Positions 16,401 through 25,693 are shown, numbered from the stretch's first letter. The stretch: DNA of 64,000 nt from an uncultured Bacilli bacterium (GCA_910589375.1 CAJUTK010000003.1:206996-270995), one strand, 5' to 3'. Numbers and translations: made by a program. Notes: a model not told the origin generated them from the sequence alone.

Positions 16401-16841
16401 ATGGATCAAAAGAAGTATAAAATTTTAGTAGATAAACATACACCAAAAGAGAATCGGCTTTATAATGGATTAGTTGCTTTCATAATAGGAGGATTAATGG
16501 GGATGTTAGGACAGTTTTTAGTTTCTTTCTATTCTTATCAATTTGATATTCCTTCTAAAGAAGCTAGTGTATTTATGATTGTTACTTTAGTATTTTTAGG
16601 TTGTTTTTTAACTTGCCTAGGATTCTTTGACAAGATGGTATCATTTGCACGCTGTGGTCTTATTATTCCTATTACTGGATTTGCTCATTCTATGATGAGT
16701 GCAGCATTAGAATATAAAAGAGAAGGTCTTGTAACTGGGATAGGTGCTAATATTTTTAAATTAGCAGGAACAGTTATTATGTTTGGAGTAGTTAGTGCTT
16801 ATTTGTTTGGACTACTCCGAGTTATATTGATGGGAGGATAA
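16401..16841 (+). CDS. spoVAC: Stage V sporulation protein AC
   Basis: 146 residues, with four predicted membrane helices (about 28-48, 58-78, 85-108, 117-140). It opens with the family pattern YKILVDKHTPKENRLYNG and AFIIGGLMGMLGQ. In Bacilli, SpoVAC is part of the inner-membrane channel that moves dipicolinic acid into the forespore and out at germination, and is mechanosensitive. Start ATG 16401 with AGGAGG about 7 bases upstream. Co-transcribed with spoVAD and spoVAE. Confidence 0.95.
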   Translation: MDQKKYKILVDKHTPKENRLYNGLVAFIIGGLMGMLGQFLVSFYSYQFDIPSKEASVFMIVTLVFLGCFLTCLGFFDKMVSFARCGLIIPITGFAHSMMSAALEYKREGLVTGIGANIFKLAGTVIMFGVVSAYLFGLLRVILMGG

Positions 16842-16842
16842 T

Positions 16843-17841
16843 ATGACATTTAAATATAGTAATGTATATCTTAATGGGACAAGTACTATTACTGGACCAT
16901 ATGAAGCAAAAGGCCCATTTAATAAGTATTATGATAAAAGTTATAATGATTTTTATTGTGGTACAAAAACTTGGGAACAAGCAGAAAGTAAGATGTTAGT
17001 AGAGAGTGTAGATACTGTTTTATCAAAAGTAATGAAAGTAAAAAATGAAGTGGATTTACACATATCAGGAGATTTATTAAATCAAATTGTTTCTACTAAT
17101 TATGCAAGTGCTACTATTGGAATTCCGTTAATTGGAATTTATTCTGCATGCTCTACGAGTGTTTTAGGCCTTATTTTAGGAAGTAATATGTTAGAAGCAG
17201 GACAGATTAAGAATTGTGTTGTGAGTGTATCTTCTCATAATAATGGAAGTGAAAAGCAATTTAGACAACCAGTAGAATATGGAGGACCTAAAAGAAAGAC
17301 TGCAACATTCACAGTAACGGGCGCTGCAAGTGCATATTTAAGTCGTGAGAAATCACCTATTAAGGTAGAAAGTGCAACGATTGGAAAGGTAGTAGATTTA
17401 GGAGTTACAGACCCTTACCATATGGGAGCTGCTATGACACCTTCTGCTGCTTCTACCATCTATCAACATTTAAAAGATACGAATAGGGATATTTCTTATT
17501 ATGACTTAGTATTAACAGGGGATTTAGGTGTTTATGGAAAGAAAATATTAGCAGATTATTTGCACCAAGAATATCATATTGAGCTTAGAAATTACGATGA
17601 TACAGCATGTATGATTTATGATTTAGAGCATCAACCTGTATTTGCTGGTGGTAGTGGTCCTGCTTGTTTGCCATTAGTAGTATATAGTTATATTTTAGAA
17701 CGTATGAAGAAACATGAAATAAAAAGAGTCCTTTTAGTGGCAACAGGTGCTCTTTTATCACCAACTATGACAAATCAAAAATTATCTATTCCAAGTGTTT
17801 CTCATGCGATTAGTTTGGAGGTAAACGATGATTTATCTTAA
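16843..17841 (+). CDS. spoVAD: Stage V sporulation protein AD
   Basis: 332 residues with a thiolase-like fold. Features include IGIYSACSTS (position of the thiolase Cys), the NNGSEKQFRQP segment, VTGAASAYL, GDLGVYG, and GGSGPACLP near the C-terminus. SpoVAD is the soluble subunit that binds dipicolinic acid at the membrane channel formed by SpoVAC and SpoVAE. It starts one base after spoVAC ends and overlaps the next gene by 14 bases, which suggests translational coupling. Confidence 0.95.
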   Translation: MTFKYSNVYLNGTSTITGPYEAKGPFNKYYDKSYNDFYCGTKTWEQAESKMLVESVDTVLSKVMKVKNEVDLHISGDLLNQIVSTNYASATIGIPLIGIYSACSTSVLGLILGSNMLEAGQIKNCVVSVSSHNNGSEKQFRQPVEYGGPKRKTATFTVTGAASAYLSREKSPIKVESATIGKVVDLGVTDPYHMGAAMTPSAASTIYQHLKDTNRDISYYDLVLTGDLGVYGKKILADYLHQEYHIELRNYDDTACMIYDLEHQPVFAGGSGPACLPLVVYSYILERMKKHEIKRVLLVATGALLSPTMTNQKLSIPSVSHAISLEVNDDLS

Positions 17842-18178
17842 TTCATTTTTATTTTGTGGTATTGTTTGTTTAATTGGTCAAATTATTTTAGATAATACAA
17901 AGTTAACACCAGGGCATATTACTAGTATGTTTGTAGTAACAGGTGCGTTTCTAGATATATTTGATATTTATGATCAGATTGTACTTTGGGCTGGTGGTGG
18001 AGCTATGGTTCCAATTACTAGTTTTGGACATTCTCTTATTCATGGAGCACTTGATACTGTTAATCAGTATGGCCTAATGGGACTTTTTATGGGAATGTTT
18101 GATCTTACTTCTGCAGGAATTGTGGCAGCTATTATTTTTTCTTTTCTATTTGCTCTTGTTTTTAAACCAAAAGACTAA
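17828..18178 (+). CDS. spoVAE: Stage V sporulation protein AE (SpoVAEB type)
   Basis: 116 residues, membrane protein with about four helices. The family motifs FLFCGIVCLIGQIILDNTKL, TPGHITSMFVV and VPITSFGHSLIHGA are clear. It completes the minimal spoVAC-D-E set for dipicolinate transport; spoVAA, AB and AF are not present here. GGAGG lies 6 bases before ATG 17828, inside spoVAD. Confidence 0.95.
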   Translation: MIYLNSFLFCGIVCLIGQIILDNTKLTPGHITSMFVVTGAFLDIFDIYDQIVLWAGGGAMVPITSFGHSLIHGALDTVNQYGLMGLFMGMFDLTSAGIVAAIIFSFLFALVFKPKD

Positions 18179-18196
18179 TTTATTAGTCTTTTTTTC
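18169..18196 (+). terminator. Rho-independent terminator of spoVA
   Basis: AAAGACTAA TTTA TTAGTCTTT hairpin followed by seven T. Confidence 0.9.
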
Positions 18197-18229
18197 TTCT
18201 TTTTTAAATACAATGATATAGGTGATGTT

Positions 18230-18457
18230 ATGTCTATTCGTTCTTACTTTTTAGAGGAACAATTTCAGTTAATTTACTTGCAGAATCAAATAGACATTAT
18301 CAACTATCAAGAAATTGATTCTTTTGATGAGGAAAAAATTAGGATTCGTTATAAAGGTGGAGTATTAATAGTCGCAGGACATAATCTTTCTATTAGTAAA
18401 CTTTTAGATGACGAAATATTGATTCGTGGTGATATAGAAAAAATAGAGTTCAGGTGA
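18230..18457 (+). CDS. yqfC: YabP/YqfC-family sporulation protein
   Basis: 75 residues. The small beta-rich pattern (ILIRGDIEKIEF at the C-terminus; KGGVLIVAGHNLSISKL in the middle) is the YabP/YqfC family. In Bacillus it is made in the mother cell under sigma-E and is needed for cortex formation. It precedes yqfD by three bases, as in Bacillus. GGTGATG ribosome-binding site. No convincing sigma-E promoter was found upstream. Confidence 0.88.
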   Translation: MSIRSYFLEEQFQLIYLQNQIDIINYQEIDSFDEEKIRIRYKGGVLIVAGHNLSISKLLDDEILIRGDIEKIEFR

Positions 18458-18460
18458 TCT

Positions 18461-19660
18461 ATGAAAAATAAGAGTTTAGAAGTAATAAAGAGTAAAATAA
18501 AATTGAGAGTATCTGGCAAGAATGTAAATAGGTATCTTTTGAGACTTTCTAAAAATCATATTTCTCTTTTATCTGTTTTGAAAAAGTCAAAAGATGAATA
18601 TGATATTCTTATTTATTTTAAAGATTATGAGCTTGCTCAAAAGTTGAATACCATTTATGATATTCATATTATAGAATATGGTGGTTGGGAACAAGAAAAA
18701 AAATATTTAAAAAAGAATAAATGGATTTTTTTAGCGCTTATTTTTTCTCTTCTTTTTTTATTTTTCCTTTCTAGACTTATTTTTGAGGTAGAAATTGTAA
18801 CAAATGATCAAGCAATGAAAAATAGATTACTGAAAGAATTAAAAGAATTATCAATAGATAAATATCATTTTCAGAAAAGTTATCAAGAGTTACAAACTAT
18901 TAAAACGAAGTTATTAGAAACTCATCATGATGATATTGAATGGTTAGAAATTGAGAGGATAGGGACAAAATATAGAGTGAGATTTGAACCTCGTATTATA
19001 GAACCAGATAAAAAGACAACGAAAGAAAGACATTTAATAGCAAAGAAAAACGCTATTATTAAAAAGGTAGAAAGCTCTACAGGTCAGATTGTAAAGGGTA
19101 AGAATGATTATGTAAAAAAAGGGGATATTATAGTTAGTGGTTATATTTCTTTAAACGACTCTGTGAAGAAAACAGTGAGTGCAACTGGGACTGTTTACGG
19201 AGAAGTATGGTATGAGGTAGATGTTTTTTATCCTTTTGGTTACTATGAGGAAACAAAGACAGGAAGAAAAAAAGAGGTTTATGTTATAGAATTTTTATCT
19301 CATCGTATAGAACTCTTTAACTTTCATCCATTTTATGATAAAATTATAAATAGTAGTACCATACTTGAAAAAAGGGGATTTCCAATCCGCTTTACAAAAG
19401 AAAAACAAGAAGAGGTAAATATTATATCCTCCATTGAGACGGTAGAAGAGGCTACTTTAAAGGCTGTAGATTTAGCTAATAAAAAAATAGAATCTAAGTT
19501 AAATGAAGAAGAGTATGTACTAAAATACAAAATTATAAATAGAGAAATAGAAAATAATGGTGTTCGATTAAAAGTATTCTTTAGTGTTTATGAAGATATT
19601 ACAGATTATTTAGAAATTGCACCTTATGTGGAGGAAAAAGATGAAGGAGACAATTCTTGA
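18461..19660 (+). CDS. yqfD: Sporulation protein YqfD
   Basis: 399 residues. N-terminal domain (about 1-85), one membrane helix (about 88-108), then a long extracytoplasmic region with the family features RIGTKYRVRFEPR, ATGTVYGEVWYEV and EEYVLKYKI. The domain has a PRC/barrel-sandwich character. In Bacilli it is a sigma-E-controlled protein needed for sporulation. Overlaps the following VanZ gene by 20 bases. Confidence 0.92.
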   Translation: MKNKSLEVIKSKIKLRVSGKNVNRYLLRLSKNHISLLSVLKKSKDEYDILIYFKDYELAQKLNTIYDIHIIEYGGWEQEKKYLKKNKWIFLALIFSLLFLFFLSRLIFEVEIVTNDQAMKNRLLKELKELSIDKYHFQKSYQELQTIKTKLLETHHDDIEWLEIERIGTKYRVRFEPRIIEPDKKTTKERHLIAKKNAIIKKVESSTGQIVKGKNDYVKKGDIIVSGYISLNDSVKKTVSATGTVYGEVWYEVDVFYPFGYYEETKTGRKKEVYVIEFLSHRIELFNFHPFYDKIINSSTILEKRGFPIRFTKEKQEEVNIISSIETVEEATLKAVDLANKKIESKLNEEEYVLKYKIINREIENNGVRLKVFFSVYEDITDYLEIAPYVEEKDEGDNS

Positions 19661-20168
19661 TATATTTGCAGGAGTTATGCCTACTGTTATCATATGTATT
19701 ATTATTGCGGTAAGTTTAAGAGTAACTTATTTAATTCGTAATAAGAAAAAATTTCATATAATAGAAGAGTTTTTAGCGCTTACTTTTATTATTTATATTA
19801 TTTGTCTTTTCTATGCAGTAACGTTTCAGGATATAGATGGTTCTTGGGCTACGTCTAATTTTCTGCCATTTAGAGAGATGTTTCGTTATTCTTTCGGAAG
19901 TAGACTATTTATAAAAAATGTACTTGGAAATATGCTTATGTTTATTCCATATGGATTTTTTAGTTCCTATTTTCTAAAGGAAAAAAATGGAATTATTATT
20001 TTTGTACTAACTACGATATTATCTTTTTCTATTGAATATATTCAGTTGCAAATAGGAAGAGTATTTGATATAGATGACATTATCTTAAATGTTATTGGTG
20101 GTTTAATTGGTTATGGTATTTATATGTGTTTTTATAAAATAAAAAAAGTTTTTAATAGGGAAGAGTAA
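19641..20168 (+). CDS. VanZ-family membrane protein
   Basis: 175 residues with about five membrane helices. The VanZ signature is present: YAVTFQ, NFLPFREM, NVLGNMLMFIPYGF and GRVFDIDDIILNVIGGLIGY. VanZ gives low-level teicoplanin resistance in enterococci; in most genomes the role of the family is unknown. ATG 19641 is chosen because GGAGG lies 7 bases upstream; the earlier in-frame start lacks a site. It sits where phoH and pgpH would be in Bacillus. Confidence 0.85.
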   Translation: MKETILDIFAGVMPTVIICIIIAVSLRVTYLIRNKKKFHIIEEFLALTFIIYIICLFYAVTFQDIDGSWATSNFLPFREMFRYSFGSRLFIKNVLGNMLMFIPYGFFSSYFLKEKNGIIIFVLTTILSFSIEYIQLQIGRVFDIDDIILNVIGGLIGYGIYMCFYKIKKVFNREE

Positions 20169-20273
20169 AAGAGTATTCACTTTTTGTCAATGTACTGTCT
20201 AACTTTTTCCAAAAAAGAAACTTTTTCTTTTTTTAGAAAACATTTATGTTATCCTAAAAATAGGAGGAGAATT

Positions 20274-21209
20274 ATGGAAAGTAAAAATAAAGTTTTAATG
20301 GGAATTATTGTTGCAGTTGTAATTATATTTGCTGCTGTAGGAACTTACTTAGTGTTTAGTAAGATTAGCGAAGATGAGAAGGTACAAAGAGATAGTAATT
20401 CTAATAGTCAAGAAGAACAAGCTATTTCTATTGATAAAAGTGATACGGTAGTTTTCTCTTTAATGAATTTTTTAGAGGATAGAGACTATCCTTTTTATCA
20501 GGCTAAAAAAACTACAGTATCCTCTTTAAATATAGAGACAAAGTATACTTTAGCTTTTAAGAAACTGGGAACAGATATTACCATTACTTGTGATAGATCA
20601 ACTCTTGATGAAGGAAGTGGATTAGAAAGTTGCTGGTCTTTTCATTTTGAGATAAAGGAAGAGGCTGTTGCATTAGCTTTTGCTAATGCTTTTGGACAAG
20701 GTGTTGTGCCAGATAAAATAGAAAAGGAAATTGAGTTTCCTTTATCCACAGATATTAAACTAAAGGATTTGCATGTTGAAAAAGGATTAGAAGAGGCGAT
20801 AGAAAATGAAACTTTTTCTAGTGTAGCGTCTGCTACTCTTAAATATGATGAAGAAAAAAAAGTTTATACTGGAAATTTTGAAATTCAAGGTGGAGGATGG
20901 AGTAATAATGGAATTTTTAGCACAGTAGAAAGTGCCTCTAAAAAGAAAAATAGAATCACTATTACTGAAAAAGTAATCTTTGTAGATTCTAATCCAAAGG
21001 ATGTTAGTGAACCCACTGAATATAGTATTTATTCGGATTATAATCATACAACAGAAATCGGTAAAATAAAAGTATCTGATTATGACAAAGAAGGCTTTGA
21101 TACTAATGCATTAGTAGAACAATATAGTGATAATGCTATGACAGTAATCTATACATTTGAAGAGAATAGTGATGGAAGCTATCATTTTGTTGATAGTAGG
21201 ATAGAATAA
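20274..21209 (+). CDS. Membrane-anchored extracytoplasmic protein, unknown
   Basis: 311 residues: one N-terminal membrane helix (about 8-30), a Ser/Asn/Gln linker and a beta-rich, acidic extracellular domain with two Cys (TCDRS, SCWSF) about 15 residues apart. I do not recognise the family. ATG 20274 is chosen because AGGAGG lies 6-7 bases upstream; a longer frame would run through an A/T hairpin (20211-20233) that may end the yqfCD transcript. Confidence 0.6.
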   Translation: MESKNKVLMGIIVAVVIIFAAVGTYLVFSKISEDEKVQRDSNSNSQEEQAISIDKSDTVVFSLMNFLEDRDYPFYQAKKTTVSSLNIETKYTLAFKKLGTDITITCDRSTLDEGSGLESCWSFHFEIKEEAVALAFANAFGQGVVPDKIEKEIEFPLSTDIKLKDLHVEKGLEEAIENETFSSVASATLKYDEEKKVYTGNFEIQGGGWSNNGIFSTVESASKKKNRITITEKVIFVDSNPKDVSEPTEYSIYSDYNHTTEIGKIKVSDYDKEGFDTNALVEQYSDNAMTVIYTFEENSDGSYHFVDSRIE

Positions 21210-21210
21210 T

Positions 21211-21233
21211 AGAAGGGAACCCTTCTTTTTTTC
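21211..21233 (+). terminator. Rho-independent terminator
   Basis: AGAAGG GAAC CCTTCT hairpin and T run directly after the stop codon. Confidence 0.85.
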
Positions 21234-21285
21234 TTGTAAAAGATAGCAATTTTGAGTATAATGAATATAGAAAGAAGTGGTTATT

Positions 21286-21735
21286 TTGAACCAATATGAA
21301 CTTATAAATAATACGGACGAAAAATTAAAAGAAATAGAATCTTTAAGGGATTTTATTGATTTTGCTATTACTTATTTAAAACTAGAACATGTAGTTTTTA
21401 ATGTTATTATTATTAATAATGAAGAGATACATAGAATGAATAAAGAGTATCGTGGTGTGGATAGACCCACAGATGTTATTTCTTTTGCTTTAGAAGATGA
21501 CGATACGTTTATTTCAACAGATGTTAGAGTGTTAGGAGATATTTATATCTCTATTGATAAAGCAAAGGAGCAAGCTGAAAGCTATGGGCATAGTTTAAAA
21601 AGGGAACTTTCTTTTTTAACTATTCATGGTATTCTTCATCTTTTAGGATATGATCATATGACGAATGAAGAAGAAAAAGAAATGTTTAACTTACAGGAGA
21701 TGATTTTAAATGAATATGGAATCAAACGAGTTTAA
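21286..21735 (+). CDS. ybeY: Endoribonuclease YbeY (rRNA maturation factor)
   Basis: 149 residues from TTG 21286 (GAAGTGG about 7 bases upstream; GTG 21277 is a less well-placed alternative). The zinc site HGILHLLGYDH (HxxxHxxxxxH) is intact, and NKEYRGVDRPTDVISF is the conserved block of the family. YbeY is a metal-dependent RNase for 16S rRNA 3' maturation and ribosome quality control. It overlaps dgkA by 26 bases and heads the ybeY-dgkA-cdd-era run typical of Bacilli. Confidence 0.93.
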   Translation: MNQYELINNTDEKLKEIESLRDFIDFAITYLKLEHVVFNVIIINNEEIHRMNKEYRGVDRPTDVISFALEDDDTFISTDVRVLGDIYISIDKAKEQAESYGHSLKRELSFLTIHGILHLLGYDHMTNEEEKEMFNLQEMILNEYGIKRV

Positions 21736-22129
21736 AAAAAGAGAATTACGTGACTTTGGATTAAAGAGTTTATGGAAAGTAACAATGAATTCTTGGCATG
21801 GATTAGTCTATTTTTATAAATATGAAAGAAGTGCGATTCTTCATTTAGTAGCAGCCATTTTAATGTTGTTAGGTGCTTGGATGTTAGAGATGTCACCGAT
21901 GGAATGGTTAGTTATTATTATGGTTTTATTTACTACTCTTTCTGTAGAACTTTTAAATACAGCGATAGAGAAAGTTTGTGATTTAGTAACGAAAGATTAC
22001 AATATGAATATTAAGGTCGCTAAAGATGCAGGAAGTGCTGCAACAGGTGTTTTAACGTTAGTTGGAATTGTAGTAGTATTAATTATTTATGTACCAAAAA
22101 TAATAGAGTTTATAGAGTCATTATTATAG
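21710..22129 (+). CDS. dgkA: Diacylglycerol/undecaprenol kinase
   Basis: 139 residues with three membrane helices in the C-terminal 100 residues. The signature ELLNTAIEKVCDLV and the DAGSAATGV segment are diagnostic. Gram-positive enzymes of this type phosphorylate undecaprenol to recycle the wall-lipid carrier. Start ATG 21710, within the end of ybeY, with GGAGATG upstream. Confidence 0.93.
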   Translation: MNMESNEFKKRELRDFGLKSLWKVTMNSWHGLVYFYKYERSAILHLVAAILMLLGAWMLEMSPMEWLVIIMVLFTTLSVELLNTAIEKVCDLVTKDYNMNIKVAKDAGSAATGVLTLVGIVVVLIIYVPKIIEFIESLL

Positions 22130-22137
22130 GAGTTATT

Positions 22138-22524
22138 ATGAGAGAAAAATTAGTATCATTATTAGAAAATAGTTATAGTCCTTATTCCCATTTTAGAGTT
22201 GCAGCTATTGCAGTTATGAAAGATGGTAGGGAGTTTTATGGTGTCAATGTAGAGAATGCTTCTTATGGCGCTACTATCTGTGCAGAGAGAAGTGCTATTT
22301 TATCTGCCGTTAGTGCAGGTTATAAAAGAGGTGATTTTAAAGAATTATATGTTATGTGTGATAACGATAAAATAGGAATGCCTTGTTTTATATGTAGGAT
22401 GGTTATTACGGAATTTTTTGATAAGAAAGCTTCTATTATTTGTATGAATCCTAAAGGGGATGAAGAAATTCATACAGTAGAAGAATTATGTCCATATCCT
22501 TTTTCAGATGAGGATTTAAAGTAG
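22138..22524 (+). CDS. cdd: Cytidine deaminase
   Basis: 128 residues. Active-site CAERSA (zinc Cys and catalytic Glu) and the second zinc pair PCFICR, with YSPYSHFRVAA and GVNVENASYG forming the substrate pocket. It deaminates cytidine and deoxycytidine to uridine forms in pyrimidine salvage. TAGGAG precedes the start codon; 8 bases after dgkA. Confidence 0.95.
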   Translation: MREKLVSLLENSYSPYSHFRVAAIAVMKDGREFYGVNVENASYGATICAERSAILSAVSAGYKRGDFKELYVMCDNDKIGMPCFICRMVITEFFDKKASIICMNPKGDEEIHTVEELCPYPFSDEDLK

Positions 22525-22531
22525 GTGAATT

Positions 22532-23419
22532 ATGCGTAGTGGTTTTGTTGGACTAATAGGAAGACCAAATGTAGGAAAAAGTACTTTGATAAATAGTATT
22601 ATTGGGAAGAAGGTTGCGATTACAACATCAAAGCCACAAACAACCAGAAATATTATTCAAGGAATTTATAATGAAGAGGATACTCAAATCGTGTTTATTG
22701 ATACTCCAGGTATCCATAAACCAAATCATAAACTAGGAGAATCCTTAAATAAACAAGCTTATTATAGTATGAACGATGCCGATGTATTACTTTTTTTAGT
22801 AGATGTAAAAGAACCATTTGGAAAAGGAGATCAATTTGTTATTGATAAACTAAAAGAAGTAGAAAAGCCTGTTATATTAGTTCTTAATAAAATAGATAAG
22901 ATTAGTAGGGAAGAGATTTTAAAGAAAATCGTAGAGTATAAAGATTACTATGATTTTAAAGAAATTGTTCCTTTATCAGCCTTAAAAAAAGATAATATTA
23001 AAGAATTAATCAAAACATTAAAGAAATATTTGCCAGATGAAATTCGTTATTATGGAGAAGACGATGTAACCAACCGTTCTTTAGAGTTTATGATGGCAGA
23101 GCTTGTTCGTGAGAAAGTAATGGATTTAACAAGTGAGGAAGTACCACATTCTCTAACTTGTGTAACGAATGCTGTAGAAGTAGGAAAAACAAGTTATACT
23201 ATTTATATTGATATTATCGTAGATAGAGAATCTTTAAAGAAAATTGTAATTGGTAAACAAGGATCTATGATTAAGGAAATTGGAACTAGAGCTAGATATG
23301 ATTTAGAAAAGTTACTTGGAAAGAATGTCTACTTAGAATTACGTGTAAAGACTGTTAAAAATTGGCGAGATAAAGAAAAGTATTTAGAAGAATACGGTTT
23401 TCATGATTTTGAGGAATAA
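22532..23419 (+). CDS. era: GTPase Era
   Basis: 295 residues. G1 GRPNVGKST, G2 Thr in TTRN, G3 DTPG, G4 NKID, and the C-terminal KH domain (IVIGKQGSMIKEIG). Era binds the 3' end of 16S rRNA and assists small-subunit assembly. Start ATG 22532 with TAGGTGA upstream. Confidence 0.97.
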   Translation: MRSGFVGLIGRPNVGKSTLINSIIGKKVAITTSKPQTTRNIIQGIYNEEDTQIVFIDTPGIHKPNHKLGESLNKQAYYSMNDADVLLFLVDVKEPFGKGDQFVIDKLKEVEKPVILVLNKIDKISREEILKKIVEYKDYYDFKEIVPLSALKKDNIKELIKTLKKYLPDEIRYYGEDDVTNRSLEFMMAELVREKVMDLTSEEVPHSLTCVTNAVEVGKTSYTIYIDIIVDRESLKKIVIGKQGSMIKEIGTRARYDLEKLLGKNVYLELRVKTVKNWRDKEKYLEEYGFHDFEE

Positions 23420-23458
23420 AATAATCACTATTTGCTCATGATGGTAATAGGTGATAAC

Positions 23459-23581
23459 ATGAAAGATTTATTATGGCAATTATTTATGCATACAGGAAAA
23501 ATTGAATATTATATGCGATACAAAGAAGAAGTGAGGAAAGATCGTAATGGAGAGGGATATTATAGTAGGAAAAATTTATAG
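23459..23581 (+). CDS. yqzL: YqzL-family small protein
   Basis: 40 residues: MKDLLWQLFMHTGKIEYYM then a charged tail. Matches the YqzL family (W..F..TG.I..Y..), a tiny protein encoded between era and recO in Bacilli; its function is unknown. TAGGTGA lies 5 bases before the ATG. It overlaps the next gene by 35 bases in another frame. Confidence 0.75.
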   Translation: MKDLLWQLFMHTGKIEYYMRYKEEVRKDRNGEGYYSRKNL

Positions 23582-23810
23582 ACATATGAGCGGTAATTAT
23601 TACCGTGTCATTTGTATTGCAAAAGATTCAGAAACTCCTAAAGGTGAAGAACCAAGACAGATGGTAGTATATGAATCTCTTGGAAAAGATCGTTCTTTTT
23701 GGGTAAGACCTTATGAGTTATTTCAAGAAAAAGTTGATAAGAAAAAATATCCAGACTGTGTTCAAGAGTATCGTTTTGAACTAGTTGATGATACCATTAC
23801 GTTTAGGTGA
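23547..23810 (+). CDS. DUF1653-family protein
   Basis: 87 residues. GKIYRHMSGNYYRVICIAKDS, MVVYES and the WVRPYELFQEKV ending are the DUF1653 pattern (a small beta-barrel of unknown function). The ribosome-binding site GAGGAAAG lies in yqzL. It lies between yqzL and recO, where Bacillus has no such gene. Confidence 0.88.
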   Translation: MERDIIVGKIYRHMSGNYYRVICIAKDSETPKGEEPRQMVVYESLGKDRSFWVRPYELFQEKVDKKKYPDCVQEYRFELVDDTITFR

Positions 23811-23813
23811 TTC

Positions 23814-24551
23814 ATGGTTGAAGAAGTAGAAGGAATTGTCATTAGCGAAAAAGCTTATGGAGAAACTAGTAAAATTATTAATGTATTTACCAAAGAGTAC
23901 GGTATTATAGGCATGATGGTAAAAGGGTGTAGGACATTAAAAAGTCCTTTACGAAGTGTTACAGATAAATTAAGTTATGGTAAATTTACAATCTATTACA
24001 AAAAAGATAAATTATCTATTTTATCAGAAGTAAATATTTTAAATCCTTTTAAAGAAATAAAAAAAGACATTGCTAAATTAAGTTATGCTAGTTTTTTATT
24101 AGATTTATCGGAACAAGTAGTAAAGCAAACTTCTCTTAGTACAGCTATTTATGGCTTATTAATAGAAAGCTTAATAAAAATAAATGAAAAATTTGACCCA
24201 CTAGTAATTATGAATATTATAGAATTAAAGTATTTAGATTATTTAGGGGTACTTCCTGTTTTAGATTCTTGTTCTGTCTGCTTTAAAAAAACAGATATTG
24301 TAACACTTTCTAGTGATAAGGGTGGCTATTTATGTTCTAGGTGTAGGACAAATGAACCTATTATTTCTAAAAAGGCAATTAAATTGATTCGAATGTACTA
24401 TTATGTAGATATTAGTAAAATAGAAAAATTAGAAGTAAGTGAAGAAGTAAAAAGAGAAATAAATGAATTCTTAGATAGATACTATGATAGGTATACAGGC
24501 CTTTATTTAAAAAGTAAAAGTTTTATGAAAGAATTAGCGAAGTTTTCCTAA
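23814..24551 (+). CDS. recO: DNA repair protein RecO
   Basis: 245 residues. N-terminal OB fold (EGIVISEKAYGETSKIINVFT), helical middle, and a zinc ribbon (CSVC...CSRC, about residues 155-180). RecO loads RecA onto SSB-coated DNA with RecR. Three bases after the DUF1653 gene, with AGGTGA upstream. Confidence 0.95.
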   Translation: MVEEVEGIVISEKAYGETSKIINVFTKEYGIIGMMVKGCRTLKSPLRSVTDKLSYGKFTIYYKKDKLSILSEVNILNPFKEIKKDIAKLSYASFLLDLSEQVVKQTSLSTAIYGLLIESLIKINEKFDPLVIMNIIELKYLDYLGVLPVLDSCSVCFKKTDIVTLSSDKGGYLCSRCRTNEPIISKKAIKLIRMYYYVDISKIEKLEVSEEVKREINEFLDRYYDRYTGLYLKSKSFMKELAKFS

Positions 24552-24561
24552 TTCTTTTATT

Positions 24562-24590
24562 TTGACAAAAATTTATTTTTATAATAGAAT
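24562..24590 (+). promoter_or_regulatory. Sigma-A promoter
   Basis: TTGACA, 17-base spacer, TAGAAT, 24 bases before the phosphoesterase start codon. Confidence 0.8.
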
Positions 24591-24614
24591 AAACCGCAAG
24601 AAAAGGGGATTTTT

Positions 24615-25646
24615 ATGAAAGCTACTGAAGATTTTTATAAAATTGGTGTTGATGTTTCATCAGGTAAAAAGCAATTTTTATCATTAGCTGATCTTCATTA
24701 TGGTGTGTTACAGCAAATGTTTTATAAGGGAACCATGAAAAAGTTCTTTGATTATTTAATTAGGAATAATAAAGATGCTACTGCTATTTTGATACCTGGA
24801 GATTTGCTTTTTTATCTAACTTCGTTTCATGATAAAAAGTTTTTAGCAGCCTTAATAAATGATTTAAAAGATTTGGTAGATAAACTAGGAGCGCCTGTTT
24901 TCATTTCTTATGGAAACCATGATTTACCTTTAAATGAAGAAAAATTAAAAGAAGAAGAAAAACAAGAGTTAGATTTAGGTTATTATTTAGATAATCGTGG
25001 AAGTGGCATTTATGTGCTTGATAATGAGCAAGTAAAATTTCAGGATGTTGTTATTACAGGATTTTCTCCAAGAAGGGATGCCTATAGTCCGAATGCAATG
25101 CCATCTTGTTTAAAAAGTGTTAAAGAATGCTTTGATAAATGTAATTTTCACTTTTCAAAAGGAACTATTAATGTTTTAATGTCTCATGAAAATAAATTTT
25201 TTACGCATCCTTCTATTGTTTCAGAGTATGGAGATTTATATGATTATTTAACGTTTATTATCGGGGGACACTTACATGATGGTTACATGCCTATTTGGTT
25301 ACAACAATTGTGCAAGGAAAGTATGAAAGATTATGGAATATGGGAAAAAGTTCCTCCGAAAATTAATATGTGTAGAGGAGCATTTAAAGTGTCTAAAGAC
25401 TCTGTTAGTGATGTAATATTACCAAAACAAGAAGGGGTTTTTATAGAAAAAGAAAAAGGAGAATGCATTAGTATTGTTAATAGAGGAGTAGCGAAATATT
25501 CTTGGTTCTTACCTTCTAGACCAAGCTATACGAAAATAGAAGTAACAGGTAGTTTTTATATGGCAGAAGATGGAACTTATTGGACTAGCGAAGAAGATTA
25601 TAAACTTTATAGACAAGAAAATGAACAAGAGAAAGTAAAAAAATAA
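24615..25646 (+). CDS. Calcineurin-like metallophosphoesterase
   Basis: 343 residues. The metal-binding motifs run in order: SLADLHYG (D-x-H), PGDLLF (GD), SYGNHDLP (GNHD), MSHENK and IIGGHLHDG (GHxH). A phosphoesterase fold is certain; the substrate is not. Own promoter and own terminator, so it appears to be a single-gene transcript. Confidence 0.85.
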   Translation: MKATEDFYKIGVDVSSGKKQFLSLADLHYGVLQQMFYKGTMKKFFDYLIRNNKDATAILIPGDLLFYLTSFHDKKFLAALINDLKDLVDKLGAPVFISYGNHDLPLNEEKLKEEEKQELDLGYYLDNRGSGIYVLDNEQVKFQDVVITGFSPRRDAYSPNAMPSCLKSVKECFDKCNFHFSKGTINVLMSHENKFFTHPSIVSEYGDLYDYLTFIIGGHLHDGYMPIWLQQLCKESMKDYGIWEKVPPKINMCRGAFKVSKDSVSDVILPKQEGVFIEKEKGECISIVNRGVAKYSWFLPSRPSYTKIEVTGSFYMAEDGTYWTSEEDYKLYRQENEQEKVKK

Positions 25647-25670
25647 AGATTGGAAATCTTTATTTTTTTT
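25644..25670 (+). terminator. Rho-independent terminator
   Basis: AAAGATT GGA AATCTTT hairpin, T run. A TATAAT at 25673-25678 directly follows and may be the -10 for the next gene. Confidence 0.8.
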
Positions 25671-25693
25671 GTTATAATGAAGTTGGTGGTAGC

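Noticed and set aside
20211..20233. A/T-only hairpin as a firm terminator
   Set aside because: The arms are long but almost free of G-C pairs, so it was mentioned with the downstream gene but not listed as a terminator.
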